Shown: positions 16,751 through 25,509, counted from the first letter of the stretch. The stretch: DNA of 64,000 nucleotides from Burkholderia sp. IMCC1007 (GCF_027257875.1 NZ_JAPVQY010000010.1:1-64000); one strand, 5' to 3'. Made by a program: numbers and translations. Notes: a model not told the origin generated them from the sequence alone.

Positions 16751-18497
16751 AAATCTCCATGAATCCGGAATTGGTGCTCGTCGCGCCTTCGAGCGGTTCG
16801 TTCGCGAGCGCGTGCATGCACGCCCAAGCCAGGTCGCCGTGGCTCGCCTCTTCCGAGCGCGTCGTCGTGTACGTCACCTGCAGCCCGCTCGGCGTGATCG
16901 TCTTCTTGATCGCCATGAACGAGGCGGTCAGGTCCGTCCATCCGGCGTCGTATTCGAGCCGCCCCTTACGGATCACGTTCTGCGCCTTCATCACCAGCAT
17001 CGCCTTCACCTCGACCGAGTAGCGGATCGGCGTCGCGGCAGGGAAAAACTTGCTCACCAGCTCGTAGACGCCCTGCCCCATACCTGTCGTGTCGATGCCG
17101 ATGTAGGTGACGTTGTAGCGATGCGTGATCGCCTCGATCTTTGCGGCCTGCGCCTCGAAATCCAGCTTGTTCCATTGGTGCCGCTCGATCACGCGAAACT
17201 TCCCGCCCGGATACTTCGGCGGCGCTATCACCGCGCAGCCTGCGCTATCGCGAGTACGTGACGGGTCATAGCCGATCCACACTTCTTCGTCGCCATACGG
17301 GCGCAAGTACAGCGGCTTGACGTCGTCCCACACCTCCCAGGTGTCGACCAGGCACGACTGCATCGTCGACAGCGGAAACACCGACTGCGAATCGTCGATG
17401 AACTGACACAGCAGCAGGTTCGCGTACTCGTCCGTGCTGTATTCGAGCTTCAGGCGCTCGAGGTCGAACAGGTTGCAGCCGCCACGCACGGCGTCCTCGA
17501 CGGTCACGATCTGGCGATACTGGCCGTCCGGGCATGCGCGGCCCGTCGCGAGCGCCGCGTGCGTAAGCTCGAAATCGACGCGCTGATCCTTCGGCCGGCC
17601 CTTGTTGAACTGCGCGCCGGACCAGAACGGATAAGCGTCGTGCGCCAAGCTCGACGGCGTCGAAAAATACGTCTGCCGCCACTGCGAATGAATGGCCATG
17701 CCGGACGCCACCTTCCGGAGATCCTGAAAGCGCGGCACCCAGAAATACTCGTCGAAATACAGGTTGCCGTGATAGCTCTGCGCCGTGCGCGCGTTCGTGC
17801 CGAGGAAGTACAACGTCGCACCGTTCGGCAACACCATCGGATCGCCGCGCAGCTCGACACCGACCGCGTCCTTCGCGAACTGGACGATGTACTGGCGGAA
17901 CATGTGCGCCTGCGCCTTACTGGCCGACAGGAAGATCTGATTGCGCCCGGTGTTCAGCGCGTCGAGCAGCGCTTCGCGCGCGAAGTACCAGGTTGCGCCG
18001 ATCTGCCGGCTCTTCAGGATGTTGCGCATCCGCTCTTTGAAGCCTGCCCGATACCAGGTGCGCTGATAGTCGAAGATCGATTCGAGGAACGCATCGTTCA
18101 ACTTCTCGATCTGCTCTTCGCTGAACGCGTTGCGGTCGTCCGAGCTGCGTGATCGGCGCGTGCCGCCTCCGCCCCCGGATTCGCTCACCTTTGCATCGTT
18201 CGCTGATCGCGAGCGTAACCGCTCAAGCTGACGCGTCAGTAGGTCGATCTCCTTGAAGTCGCGCCCTTCCTTCGCCTCCTTCGTGACGAGCTTTATCAGC
18301 TGCGCCTCGATCGTCATGTTGACGCGATCGACCGGCTCGGTCTCGTCCCATCCATCGCGCTTTTTCCAGCTATAGAGCGTGGCCGGCTTCACGCCGAGCA
18401 GCTCGGCAATGTACGCCATGCGATACCCCTGCCAGTACAGGTCGCGTGCGCGTCGGCGTGGATCAACGCTAGATGAATCAATAGGAAATGTAGTCAT
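16737..18497 (-). CDS. Terminase large (ATPase) subunit (P2 gpP-like)
   Basis: This is the packaging motor subunit; with gpM it cuts cos and drives DNA translocation. The 586-residue product matches P2 gpP in length and order. The N-terminal helix-turn-helix (ARDLYWQGYRMAYIAELLGVKPATLYSWK, written here only as a block at residues 16-44) is typical of gpP. The ATPase domain follows from about residue 160 and the C-terminal nuclease-like domain from about 390 (VWIGYDPSRTRDSAGCAV). It is divergent from the O gene across a 149-bp promoter region. Confidence 0.95.
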   Translation of the reverse strand: MTTFPIDSSSVDPRRRARDLYWQGYRMAYIAELLGVKPATLYSWKKRDGWDETEPVDRVNMTIEAQLIKLVTKEAKEGRDFKEIDLLTRQLERLRSRSANDAKVSESGGGGGTRRSRSSDDRNAFSEEQIEKLNDAFLESIFDYQRTWYRAGFKERMRNILKSRQIGATWYFAREALLDALNTGRNQIFLSASKAQAHMFRQYIVQFAKDAVGVELRGDPMVLPNGATLYFLGTNARTAQSYHGNLYFDEYFWVPRFQDLRKVASGMAIHSQWRQTYFSTPSSLAHDAYPFWSGAQFNKGRPKDQRVDFELTHAALATGRACPDGQYRQIVTVEDAVRGGCNLFDLERLKLEYSTDEYANLLLCQFIDDSQSVFPLSTMQSCLVDTWEVWDDVKPLYLRPYGDEEVWIGYDPSRTRDSAGCAVIAPPKYPGGKFRVIERHQWNKLDFEAQAAKIEAITHRYNVTYIGIDTTGMGQGVYELVSKFFPAATPIRYSVEVKAMLVMKAQNVIRKGRLEYDAGWTDLTASFMAIKKTITPSGLQVTYTTTRSEEASHGDLAWACMHALANEPLEGATSTNSGFMEIFDVP

Positions 18498-18541
18498 GCA
18501 GCAAGACTACCGACACGCGCGCGCGAGCCCTACTCCATAAT

Positions 18542-18564
18542 GTTGTAACGGTTGCGCACACAAC
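18542..18564 (+). promoter_or_regulatory. Putative Ogr-type activator site before the O operon
   Basis: GTTGT-N13-ACAAC lies between divergent P and O, centred at 18553, 94 bp before the O start. The same architecture precedes V (25444) and FI (33555). P2 Ogr recognises a TGT/ACA dyad near -55 of late promoters. Confidence 0.6.
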
Positions 18565-18646
18565 CAACATTCATTGCGACGCGTGTTCTAACTGCCGAAA
18601 CTGGAATCCCTGAACAAAGCACTCAGCCCTCTCAGAGGATTCGCAC

Positions 18647-19465
18647 ATGGCACAGGATTCGAAGAAGACGAAATATTTCCGCATCGCGACGGAAGGCATG
18701 ACGACGGACGGCCGCAAGATCGACCGCAAGATGCTCGAGCAGATGGCGAGCAACTACGACCCGAAGAAGTACGGCGCGCGCATCAACATGGAACACATTC
18801 GCGGCCTGTACCCGGACAGCACGTTCCGCGCATACGGCGACGTCATCGCACTGAAGGCGGAAGAGCAGGACGGCAAGATGGGCCTGTTCGCGCAGCTCTC
18901 GCCGACGAAAGACCTGATCGCAATGACCACCGAGCAGCGCCAGAAGGTCTACACGTCGATGGAAGTCGACCCGGACTTCGCCGGCACCGGTGAAGCGTAT
19001 CTGGTCGCCCTCGCCGTCACCGACAACCCGGCGAGCCTCGGTACCGAAATGCTCGAGTTCAGCGCGAAGAGCAAGGCGCTTGATCCGCGCAAGCAGCGCC
19101 CGGAAAACCTGTTCAGTGTCGCGATGCAGGCTGACATCGAGATTGACGAAGAAGAACCGCGCACCACCGGCGCCGGCCGCTCGCTGTTTTCGATGGTGAG
19201 CAACCTCTTGAGCCGAAAGGACGCGACTGACGATCAACGCTATTCCGACATCTCGAAATCGGTCGTCGCGATCGCAGAAAGCCAGGGCCAGGTCGCCGAC
19301 CAGGTCGAAAAGTTCAACACCGACGTCGCCGATCTGCAGCGCGAGCTGAAGGACGCCAATAAGCGCCACGACGATCTGGTCGTGAAGCTCTCCCGCACCG
19401 ACAACAGCACCCAACAGCGCCCGACGGCCACCGGTGGCGACGACGCCGCGCAAACCGACTGCTAA
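18647..19465 (+). CDS. Capsid scaffolding protein / prohead protease (P2 gpO-like)
   Basis: gpO acts as internal scaffold and serine protease that matures the P2 prohead. The 272-residue product has candidate catalytic residues D21 (TTDGRK), H50 (NMEHIRG) and S104 (YTSMEV), matching the spacing of the P2 triad, followed by a C-terminal coiled-coil scaffold segment (about 195-255, EKFNTDVADLQRELKD). It is the first gene of the rightward head operon and lies 27 bp before the capsid gene. Confidence 0.95.
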   Translation: MAQDSKKTKYFRIATEGMTTDGRKIDRKMLEQMASNYDPKKYGARINMEHIRGLYPDSTFRAYGDVIALKAEEQDGKMGLFAQLSPTKDLIAMTTEQRQKVYTSMEVDPDFAGTGEAYLVALAVTDNPASLGTEMLEFSAKSKALDPRKQRPENLFSVAMQADIEIDEEEPRTTGAGRSLFSMVSNLLSRKDATDDQRYSDISKSVVAIAESQGQVADQVEKFNTDVADLQRELKDANKRHDDLVVKLSRTDNSTQQRPTATGGDDAAQTDC

Positions 19466-19492
19466 CCCCCATTTTCGACAGACGGAGAACCC

Positions 19493-20503
19493 ATGCGGAA
19501 CACTACCCGCAAGCTCTACAACGCATACATCGGCCGCATCCAGGAGTTGAATGGTGTCGGCGATGCGACGAAGAAGTTTTCGGTCGCGCCGTCCGTGCAG
19601 CAAACGCTCGAAACCAAGATTCAGGAATCGAGCACGTTCCTCGGCCGAATCAACATTCACGGTGTCGAGGAGATGGAGGGCGAGAAGATCGGCCTCGGCG
19701 TATCCGGCCCGATCGCAAGCCGCACGGATACGACGAAACGCGCGCGCCAAACGCGCGACGTATCGGCCCTCGACAATCAGCGCTACCGTTGCGAGAAGAC
19801 GAACTACGACACTCATATCCGCTATCAGCAGCTCGACGCGTGGGCCAAGTTCCCGGACTTCCAGGCGCGCGTGCGTGATTCCATCATCGTGCGCCAGGCC
19901 CTCGACCGCATCATGGTCGGCTGGAACGGTGAACACGTCGCGGCTGACACCGATCTCGACGCGAACCCGCTGCTGCAGGACGTCAACATCGGCTGGCTGG
20001 AACAGTATCGGAACAACGCGAAGGAACGCGTATTTGCCGGCGCCAAGGTCGGCAAGGGCGAAGAGTTCAAGAACCTCGACGCGGTCGTTGCGCTCGCGCG
20101 TAACGAGTTCCTCGACCCGTGGTATGCCGAAGACCCGAATCTTGTCGTGATCTGCGGTCGCGAGCTGCTGCAGGACAAGTATTTCCCGCTCATCAACCAA
20201 GCGCAGCCGTCGACCGAGACGCTTGCGACCGACATCGTCGTGTCGCAGAAGCGCGTCGGCAACCTGCCCGCCGTCACGGTCCCGTACTTCCCGGCGCATG
20301 CGCTGATGATCACGCGTCTCGACAACCTGTCGATCTACTGGCAAATCTCCGCGCGCCGGCGAGCCCTGATGGACAAGCCGGAGCGCGACCGCGTCGAGAA
20401 CTACGAAAGTTCGAACGATGCCTACGTGATCGAGCAGTACGGCGCGGGCTGCGTGGTTGAAGACATCCAGCTCGTCGACATCGAACCGAAGGCCGGCGCA
20501 TGA
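19493..20503 (+). CDS. Major capsid protein (P2 gpN-like)
   Basis: This is the main shell protein with the HK97 fold, cleaved by gpO. The 336 residues compare with 357 in P2. It starts MRNTTRKLYNAYIGRIQELNG and has the family's QQTLETKIQESSTFLGRIN block and the E-loop/A-domain region to the C-terminus. It overlaps the start of the M gene by ATGA (20500-20503), consistent with coupled translation. Confidence 0.95.
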   Translation: MRNTTRKLYNAYIGRIQELNGVGDATKKFSVAPSVQQTLETKIQESSTFLGRINIHGVEEMEGEKIGLGVSGPIASRTDTTKRARQTRDVSALDNQRYRCEKTNYDTHIRYQQLDAWAKFPDFQARVRDSIIVRQALDRIMVGWNGEHVAADTDLDANPLLQDVNIGWLEQYRNNAKERVFAGAKVGKGEEFKNLDAVVALARNEFLDPWYAEDPNLVVICGRELLQDKYFPLINQAQPSTETLATDIVVSQKRVGNLPAVTVPYFPAHALMITRLDNLSIYWQISARRRALMDKPERDRVENYESSNDAYVIEQYGAGCVVEDIQLVDIEPKAGA

Positions 20504-21186
20504 CGAATCCGTTCCGCCGCCACTTTCAACGCAGCGTCGCGGCAAAGTCCGTGCGCGGCACATCTGCGGGCGTCAGCGTGCTGCGCGACGACTCCGCGTA
20601 CACGCTGATGCTCGCGCAGCTCGACAACCACCGGCGCGCGCTGAAGGCTGTCGAATCGCTTGAGCGAAAGGCCGATCTGAAACGCCAGTTTCTTCCCGCC
20701 TACGCCCCCTGGGTCGCCGGCGTGCTCGAGGGCGCGACCGGTGTACAGGACGACGTCCTGATGACGATCATGGTCTGGCGTATCGACGTGGGCGACTTCC
20801 AGGGCGCGCTCGAAATCGGCGCGTATGCGATCCAGCACAACCTCACGCTGCCCGACCGGTTCAAGCGCAGCACGCCCTGCCTGCTCGTCGAGCAATTTGC
20901 CGACGCGGCACTACGCGCAAACCGCGCGGGCGAACCGATCCAAGTCGAGCCGCTCCTCGAGGTCGAGCAGCTCACGGCCGGAGCCGACATGCCGGACGAG
21001 GTGCGCGCGAAGCTGCACAAGGCGCTTGGCTTCGGCCTGACCACTGCATACCCGGCGACGGCACTCGACCACCTGCGCCGCGCGCTGCAGCTCTTCGCGA
21101 ATGTCGGCGTCAAGAAAGACATCGAACGGCTCGAGCGCGAGCTGAAGAATACGGCCGCCGGCGACCAGTCCGGCCCTGGCGGCTGA
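20500..21186 (+). CDS. Terminase small (endonuclease) subunit (P2 gpM-like)
   Basis: gpM is the small terminase subunit that cooperates with gpP in cos cleavage. The 228-residue product contains the family block LPAYAPWVAGVLEGATGVQDDVLMTIMVWRIDVGDF (residues about 67-103; only the pattern is cited). It ends with a basic/acidic helical tail. The start overlaps the N stop codon. Confidence 0.93.
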   Translation: MTNPFRRHFQRSVAAKSVRGTSAGVSVLRDDSAYTLMLAQLDNHRRALKAVESLERKADLKRQFLPAYAPWVAGVLEGATGVQDDVLMTIMVWRIDVGDFQGALEIGAYAIQHNLTLPDRFKRSTPCLLVEQFADAALRANRAGEPIQVEPLLEVEQLTAGADMPDEVRAKLHKALGFGLTTAYPATALDHLRRALQLFANVGVKKDIERLERELKNTAAGDQSGPGG

Positions 21187-21289
21187 TACCGAGCGTAGCC
21201 CACGCACCAGGCGGCACGGGGCCGAGCCGGCATTGTCCACGCGAAAGCCCCGTCCACCGCCTCCACCCATCACCCAGACGAGTCCGACC

Positions 21290-21772
21290 ATGTCCTTTGT
21301 CTCGACGCCCCCGCTGCCCCGCGCTCCGGTCGAAGCGGAACCAGCCACGCCGATCAAGAACGACCCGTTCTATCCGGACATGGCTCTCGAGCGGGCGCGC
21401 GACACGATGCGCCTGGACGGCACCGTGACCAACCCGCGCCTGCGCCACGAGCTGCTCGACGCGATCGCCAGCGTGAACGACGAGCTGCGCAGCGCGCGCG
21501 CTGCATGGCAGGACGCTGGCGCGACGCAGCTCGCCGACGTGCCGGCCGAGCAGCTCGACGGCGAAAGCGTGCTGCTGCACCACTACCGGCGCGCCGTCTA
21601 CTGCCAGGCGAAAGCCTCGCTGATCGAGCGGTACCGCGACTACGACACGACCGGCGACGGCGCCAGGCGCGCCGACGAGCTGGAGCCGCAGGGCGACGAG
21701 CTGCGCCGCGACGCGCGCTGGGCCATCAGCGCCCTGCTGCGCCGGCCGCGCGTCACGGTGGAGCTGATCTGA
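21290..21772 (+). CDS. Head completion/stabilisation protein (P2 gpL-like)
   Basis: gpL closes the filled head and links it to the tail. The start at 21290 gives 160 residues (MSFVSTPPLPRAP); P2 gpL has 169. The block DPFYPDMALERARDTMRLDG is typical. The upstream in-frame extension to 21233 lies in a proline-rich stretch without similarity. The stop TGA overlaps the ATG of gene X by one base. Confidence 0.9.
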   Translation: MSFVSTPPLPRAPVEAEPATPIKNDPFYPDMALERARDTMRLDGTVTNPRLRHELLDAIASVNDELRSARAAWQDAGATQLADVPAEQLDGESVLLHHYRRAVYCQAKASLIERYRDYDTTGDGARRADELEPQGDELRRDARWAISALLRRPRVTVELI

Positions 21773-21984
21773 TGGAAGTGCGCGCGCTTCAGGGCGAAAC
21801 CGTCGACGCGCTTTGCTGGCGGGCGCTCGGGCGCACACGCGGCATCGTCGAACTCGTCCTCGACCTCAATCCGGGGCTCGCACAGTACGGCCCGATCCTG
21901 CCTCACGGGCTGCTCGTCGAGCTGCCCGAAGAAGTACCGCAAGCGGCGCAATCCGGCGCCGAGCGGCTCCAGTTATGGGACTGA
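21772..21984 (+). CDS. Tail protein X (P2 gpX-like)
   Basis: This is a 70-residue LysM-like tail component. The pattern MEVRALQGETVDALCWR...LDLNPGLAQYGPILPHGLLVELP is diagnostic of gpX. In P2 gpX is essential for tail completion. It overlaps gene L by one base and the first holin-like gene follows after 2 bp. Confidence 0.93.
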   Translation: MEVRALQGETVDALCWRALGRTRGIVELVLDLNPGLAQYGPILPHGLLVELPEEVPQAAQSGAERLQLWD

Positions 21985-21986
21985 AG

Positions 21987-22364
21987 ATGGCTGAACCTAT
22001 TTCAACGTCGTCCGCGACGGTCGCGGCGCTCGGCGTCGCTACGCTGTCGCTCTTCCCCGGCGTCGACGCCAACGTCGTCATGGGCGCTTTCGCCGGCTCG
22101 CTGCTGTTCGTCATGACCGCAGCGGATCCGTCGATCCCAAAGCGCATCGCGTTCTTCGTGATCTCGTTCGTCGCCGGTTGCCTCACGGCCGAGCTGTTCG
22201 CAGCCGCGCTCGATACGCTGCTGCCGGCGCGCATCGAAGTACATGCCGGCATTGGGGCGCTGATCGCGTCCGCGCTCGTCGTGAAGCTGCTGCTGTGGCT
22301 GATCGCCCAAGCCGACGCGCCGGACCGGCTGCTCAACGTGATCAAGGGAGGGAGGGAAAAGTGA
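21987..22364 (+). CDS. Phage membrane protein, putative holin component
   Basis: This 125-residue protein has about three hydrophobic segments (roughly residues 10-45, 52-72 and 88-108) and a charged C-terminus. It lies at the start of the lysis cassette, where P2 has holin Y. The start at 21987 (MAEPISTSS) is preferred over 21975, which would overlap gpX. Together with the next gene it probably controls timing of membrane permeabilisation. Confidence 0.75.
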   Translation: MAEPISTSSATVAALGVATLSLFPGVDANVVMGAFAGSLLFVMTAADPSIPKRIAFFVISFVAGCLTAELFAAALDTLLPARIEVHAGIGALIASALVVKLLLWLIAQADAPDRLLNVIKGGREK

Positions 22365-22684
22365 TGCTGACGTACATCTACGCCCTGCTCTGCGCCGCGC
22401 TCGCGCTGCGACTCGTGACCTTCCGCCGCGGCGCCGGCACGCACCGGCCGCTCGCGTCCGGCCTGGCCTACGCCCTGGCAGTCATCGCCGGCGTGGAACC
22501 GATCCGCGCAGCATTCGGCATGCTGCCACCGGTGAGCCCCAGCTCAACCGTCCTGGTCGCCGTCCTCTGCCTGGCGGTGTACGGCGTGCGCGGCAACGTC
22601 GTCGAGCTGTTCCATTGCGGCGACCCGCGCGGCTCGCTCATCGCGCGCGTGCTGCAATTCAAGCTGTGGGGACGCCATGTATAA
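22364..22684 (+). CDS. Phage holin family protein (DUF754/Phage_holin_3_7-like)
   Basis: This 106-residue protein begins MLTYIYALLCAALALRLVTFRR and has three hydrophobic stretches, matching the small three-TM holin family I associate with DUF754. The start overlaps the previous stop by one base (GTGATG). Its end overlaps the endolysin start, giving a tightly packed lysis cassette. Which of the two membrane proteins is holin and which is antiholin cannot be told. Confidence 0.75.
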   Translation: MLTYIYALLCAALALRLVTFRRGAGTHRPLASGLAYALAVIAGVEPIRAAFGMLPPVSPSSTVLVAVLCLAVYGVRGNVVELFHCGDPRGSLIARVLQFKLWGRHV

Positions 22685-23480
22685 GACCCTGCGCTTCGGC
22701 GCAACCGGCTCCGACGTGAGCTATCTGCAGGCCCGGCTCAACGCGGCCGGCGCGCGCCTCGACCCTGACGGGATCTTCGGGGACGACACGCGCGAGGCCG
22801 TCGCAGCGTTTCAGCGCTCCCACGGCCTCGTCGATGACGGCGTCGCCGGCTCGAAGACCTGGGGTGCGCTGACGACCGGTAGGCGGAATCCCCGACACCT
22901 GACCATCGCCGACCTGCAGCGCGCGGCCGAACGACTGAAGGTCGACATCGCAACGATCCGGGCAGTCAACGAAGTCGAATCGCGCGGGTCCGGCTTCCTC
23001 CCGGACGGACGGCCCGTGATCCTGTTCGAACGACACATCATGTATCGCCGGCTCGCCGCGGCCGGCCGGGACGCCGATGCCCTCGCGGCGAAGTATCCGG
23101 GCGTGGTCAATCCGAAGCGAGGCGGCTATGCCGGCGACGCGGCTGAATATGGGCGCCTGGCGAGCGCACAGCAGATCGCCGTCGCATGTGCGCTCGAGGC
23201 GACGAGTTGGGGCGCGTTTCAGGTAATGGGCTTCCACTGGGCGACGCTCGGCTACCCGGACGTCTTCACGTTCGTCGACGCGATGAAGGTGAGCGAAGCC
23301 GAGCAGCTCGAGGCATTCGCCCGATTTGTCCTGGCCGACAAGGCGATGCTCGCGGCCCTCCGGGCGCGGAAGTGGGCGAAGTTCGCCGAGCTGTACAACG
23401 GGAAGGCCTACGCCGAATACCTGTACGACGTGAAGCTCGAGCGGGCATATGACCGATACAGCCAGGCGAAAGCGGCATGA
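22677..23480 (+). CDS. Endolysin: peptidoglycan-binding domain plus N-acetylmuramidase
   Basis: This endolysin degrades the host wall at the end of the lytic cycle. Residues 5-65 form a PG_binding_1 domain (GSDVSYLQARLNAAG...DGIFGDDTREAVAAFQ). Residues about 80-265 form an N-acetylmuramidase domain (DUF3380 type), with probable catalytic glutamate E101 in VNEVESRGSGF. Later blocks EATSWGAFQVMGFH and LYNGKAYAEYLYD are typical. No signal peptide is evident, so export depends on the holin. The N-terminal binding domain distinguishes it from P2 gpK. Confidence 0.93.
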   Translation: MYKTLRFGATGSDVSYLQARLNAAGARLDPDGIFGDDTREAVAAFQRSHGLVDDGVAGSKTWGALTTGRRNPRHLTIADLQRAAERLKVDIATIRAVNEVESRGSGFLPDGRPVILFERHIMYRRLAAAGRDADALAAKYPGVVNPKRGGYAGDAAEYGRLASAQQIAVACALEATSWGAFQVMGFHWATLGYPDVFTFVDAMKVSEAEQLEAFARFVLADKAMLAALRARKWAKFAELYNGKAYAEYLYDVKLERAYDRYSQAKAA

Positions 23481-23968
23481 CCGGCACTGCGCGCGCCCTG
23501 GTCGTATGCGTCATCGCGCTGTGCGCAGCGGCCGCCGCGATCGCGCTTCAGCACGCGGCTCTGGTCGGCGCCGGCAAGCGTGCCGACGATCTCGCGCGCC
23601 AAGTGCGGGACCGAACGGAGGAGCGCGACCAGGCGCGCCTCAACGAGAAGGTCGTCACGCAGTACGTCGACCGCGTCCAGGTAGTCCGCGAGAAAGGCGA
23701 CACGATCATCAAGGAGGTTCCCATCTATGTCGATCGTGAAGCCGATCGCGCTTGCACTGTCCCTGTCGGCTTTGTGCGCCTGCACGACGCAGCCGCCGCC
23801 AACGTGCCGGTTGGAGATCCCGGAAGCACTGATGCGGCCCCCGCGGGCATTGCGCTCTCTGGCGTCGCCGCAACCGTTGCCGGCAACTACACCACCTGTC
23901 ACGAAAACGCCGAGCAACTGATCGCGCTGCAGGCGCGCCTGCGCGGCGCTGGGAATTCGAAGCCATGA
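23477..23968 (+). CDS. Rz-like spanin inner-membrane subunit (LysB-like)
   Basis: The 163-residue protein has an N-terminal membrane anchor (residues 5-25, ALVVCVIALCAAAAAIAL) and then a coiled-coil periplasmic domain (about 35-80). This is the i-spanin layout used for outer-membrane disruption. It overlaps the endolysin stop by ATGA. The Rz1 partner is nested inside it in another frame (23727-23921). Confidence 0.88.
   Translation: MTGTARALVVCVIALCAAAAAIALQHAALVGAGKRADDLARQVRDRTEERDQARLNEKVVTQYVDRVQVVREKGDTIIKEVPIYVDREADRACTVPVGFVRLHDAAAANVPVGDPGSTDAAPAGIALSGVAATVAGNYTTCHENAEQLIALQARLRGAGNSKP
23727..23921 (+). CDS. Rz1-like outer-membrane spanin lipoprotein, nested in Rz
   Basis: This is a 64-residue lipoprotein encoded entirely within the Rz gene in a shifted frame. 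The signal region is MSIVKPIALALSLSALCACTT with probable lipidated C19. The short mature part is proline rich (QPPPTC, PLPATTPPVTKTP), as in Rz1/LysC. AAGGAGG lies just before the start. Nested spanins are well known in P2 and lambda. Confidence 0.85.
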   Translation: MSIVKPIALALSLSALCACTTQPPPTCRLEIPEALMRPPRALRSLASPQPLPATTPPVTKTPSN

Positions 23969-24372
23969 ACAAGCCCGACAGCCTGCGCGCGGCGCTCACC
24001 GCTGCGATTCCCGAGTTCGCGCGGGATCCAGACCGCCTGCATGTCTTCATCGAACACGGCTCGATCGCCGTCACCGCGGCACAATCGCTATCGTTCGAGT
24101 ATGCGTACACACTCGACATCGTCGTGACCGACTACGCGGGCCATGCCGACAACCTCATGGTGCCGATCATCGCCTGGCTGAAAGTGAACCAGCCCGAAAT
24201 GCTGCTCAATCGCGACCTCTGCCGCGACGGGTTCCGCTTCCAGGCCGAGCAGCTCGACAACGGCAAGTCCGACGTCGAGATCCTGCTGAAGCTGACCGAG
24301 CGCGTCGGCGTGCTCGAGAAGCCGGGCGGCTACGAAACCCGCCACTTCGACGAACCGCCGATCGAGGGCTGA
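23965..24372 (+). CDS. Tail completion protein (P2 gpR-like)
   Basis: The 135-residue product begins MNKPDSLRAALTAAIPEF and has the R-family pattern, with YAYTLDIVVTDYAGHADNLMVPI in the middle. In P2, gpR and gpS complete the tail tube-head junction. Start and previous stop overlap in ATGA. Confidence 0.9.
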   Translation: MNKPDSLRAALTAAIPEFARDPDRLHVFIEHGSIAVTAAQSLSFEYAYTLDIVVTDYAGHADNLMVPIIAWLKVNQPEMLLNRDLCRDGFRFQAEQLDNGKSDVEILLKLTERVGVLEKPGGYETRHFDEPPIEG

Positions 24373-24376
24373 CCCG

Positions 24377-24829
24377 ATGGCAGATCGACTTTCACGCTCT
24401 GAGGACTGGGCGTCCGGCCTGCTCGGGCAGCTCACGTCCGCGCAGCGCGGCCTCCTGGCGAAAAGTCTGGCCGTCGAGCTGCGCCGGAACCATTCCCGCC
24501 GAATCGGCGAGGCCCGCAATCCTGACGGCGCACCATTCGAGCCACGTAAGCCGCAGGCGCGGCGCAAGAAGGGGCGGATCCGCCGCACTATGTTCGCGAA
24601 GCTGCGCACGGCGCGATTCCTGAAAACCGAGTCCAGCTCGGACGCGGCGGTCCTGCACTTCTCGAAACGGGTTGAGCGCATCGCACGCGTCCACCAGGAA
24701 GGCCTGCGCGATCGCGTGGAACGCAACCGCGGCCCGGTCGTGAAGTATCCCGCGCGCGAGCTGCTCGGCCTGGCCGACTCCGACATCGACCGCATCGCCG
24801 ACCATGTGCTCGACTTTCTATCGCGGTAG
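24377..24829 (+). CDS. Tail completion/virion morphogenesis protein (P2 gpS-like)
   Basis: This 150-residue product has the same length as P2 gpS. Blocks include LGQLTSAQRGLLAKSLAVELRR, the GxPFEPRK-type segment APFEPRKPQARRKKGRI, and a C-terminal YPARELLGL motif shared with the phage virion morphogenesis family. It is the last gene of the O-S operon; a moron with its own signals follows. Confidence 0.92.
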   Translation: MADRLSRSEDWASGLLGQLTSAQRGLLAKSLAVELRRNHSRRIGEARNPDGAPFEPRKPQARRKKGRIRRTMFAKLRTARFLKTESSSDAAVLHFSKRVERIARVHQEGLRDRVERNRGPVVKYPARELLGLADSDIDRIADHVLDFLSR

Positions 24830-24860
24830 CCAAGGGCAGTGCAGTTCAACGGTCAACAAC

Positions 24861-24889
24861 TTGTAAGAAATCTGACGAATAGTCAGAAT
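24861..24889 (+). promoter_or_regulatory. Candidate sigma-70 promoter of the moron gene
   Basis: TTGTAA (24861-24866), exactly 17 bp, then CAGAAT (24884-24889) lie in an AT-rich stretch directly after gene S and 26 bp before the moron start. Confidence 0.6.
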
Positions 24890-24914
24890 AGTTGTTCCAC
24901 AAAAGGAGACCATT

Positions 24915-25391
24915 TTGGACATCATTGATCCATCAGCAGGTAGAAAGGCCCTCAGGCACCTGGACCATGGCGTGCTTTTGAACAAGACGATCGTACGGTT
25001 CTTCACAGCGATGGAACAGCTCTTGAGCAGATCCACCTTCGAAGAGAAAGGTATCAAGACAACCCTTCCGTACGATAAAAATGCGATCGAGATCGAAACG
25101 CCCCACAACAAGGTGATTGGGGTCGCCGAGCATGTGTACAGTGATGGCGATCTTGCCGCGCGACTCTCGTTCTCCACTGTCCATACCCGTGCTGACGGTG
25201 AGAAATCGTCGACCGAAATCATGACCGTTGTGCTTGTGCTTACTGGAAACGCTTACGTGATCGCAGTCGACGACATTGAATTGACGCGGCCGTTCGATGA
25301 CGACGACGGTGTCATGTCAGAAATCGCACTACGCCTTTTCTCGAATCTGCAAAGCAAGCTCCCGGTTCTCACATTAACCCGCGCTTTGTAA
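24915..25391 (+). CDS. Moron gene of unknown function
   Basis: This 158-residue acidic protein has no family I recognise. The start is TTG at 24915, supported by AAAGGAG 6 bp upstream. The N-terminal part is helical (LNKTIVRFFTAMEQLLSRSTF). The middle shows beta-type repeats, and the C-terminal half contains a DDDDG loop. There is no signal peptide or TM segment. GC content is clearly below the flanking S and V genes. It has its own promoter and terminator between two late operons, so it can be expressed in the lysogen, which is the definition of a moron. Possible roles are exclusion, anti-defence or host fitness; none is shown. Confidence 0.8.
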   Translation: MDIIDPSAGRKALRHLDHGVLLNKTIVRFFTAMEQLLSRSTFEEKGIKTTLPYDKNAIEIETPHNKVIGVAEHVYSDGDLAARLSFSTVHTRADGEKSSTEIMTVVLVLTGNAYVIAVDDIELTRPFDDDDGVMSEIALRLFSNLQSKLPVLTLTRAL

Positions 25392-25412
25392 GCTCAGTCG
25401 AGGCACTGAAGC

Positions 25413-25442
25413 CCGCCAAAGCAACATTTGGCGGGTTTTTTC
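25413..25442 (+). terminator. Intrinsic terminator of the moron
   Basis: A 9-bp perfect stem CCCGCCAAA / TTTGGCGGG (25413-25421 / 25428-25436) is followed by six T residues. The Ogr-type site of the V operon starts 2 bp later. Confidence 0.93.
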
Positions 25443-25443
25443 G

Positions 25444-25466
25444 TTGTGTCGCGGTCGGCGACAACC
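25444..25466 (+). promoter_or_regulatory. Putative Ogr-type activator site before the V operon
   Basis: GTTGT-N13-ACAAC is centred at 25455, 55 bp before the V start codon. It shares its architecture with the sites at 18542 and 33555. The short distance to the ATG would give a very short or absent leader if the centre sits at -55. Confidence 0.6.
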
Positions 25467-25509
25467 AAACCGGCGTGACTCTCTCCCGCGCGCGCGGCAT
25501 CCTCGCCGC

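Noticed and set aside
18632..20563. 643-codon open frame antisense to the O and N capsid genes
   Set aside because: Shadow frame; both capsid genes match P2 families.
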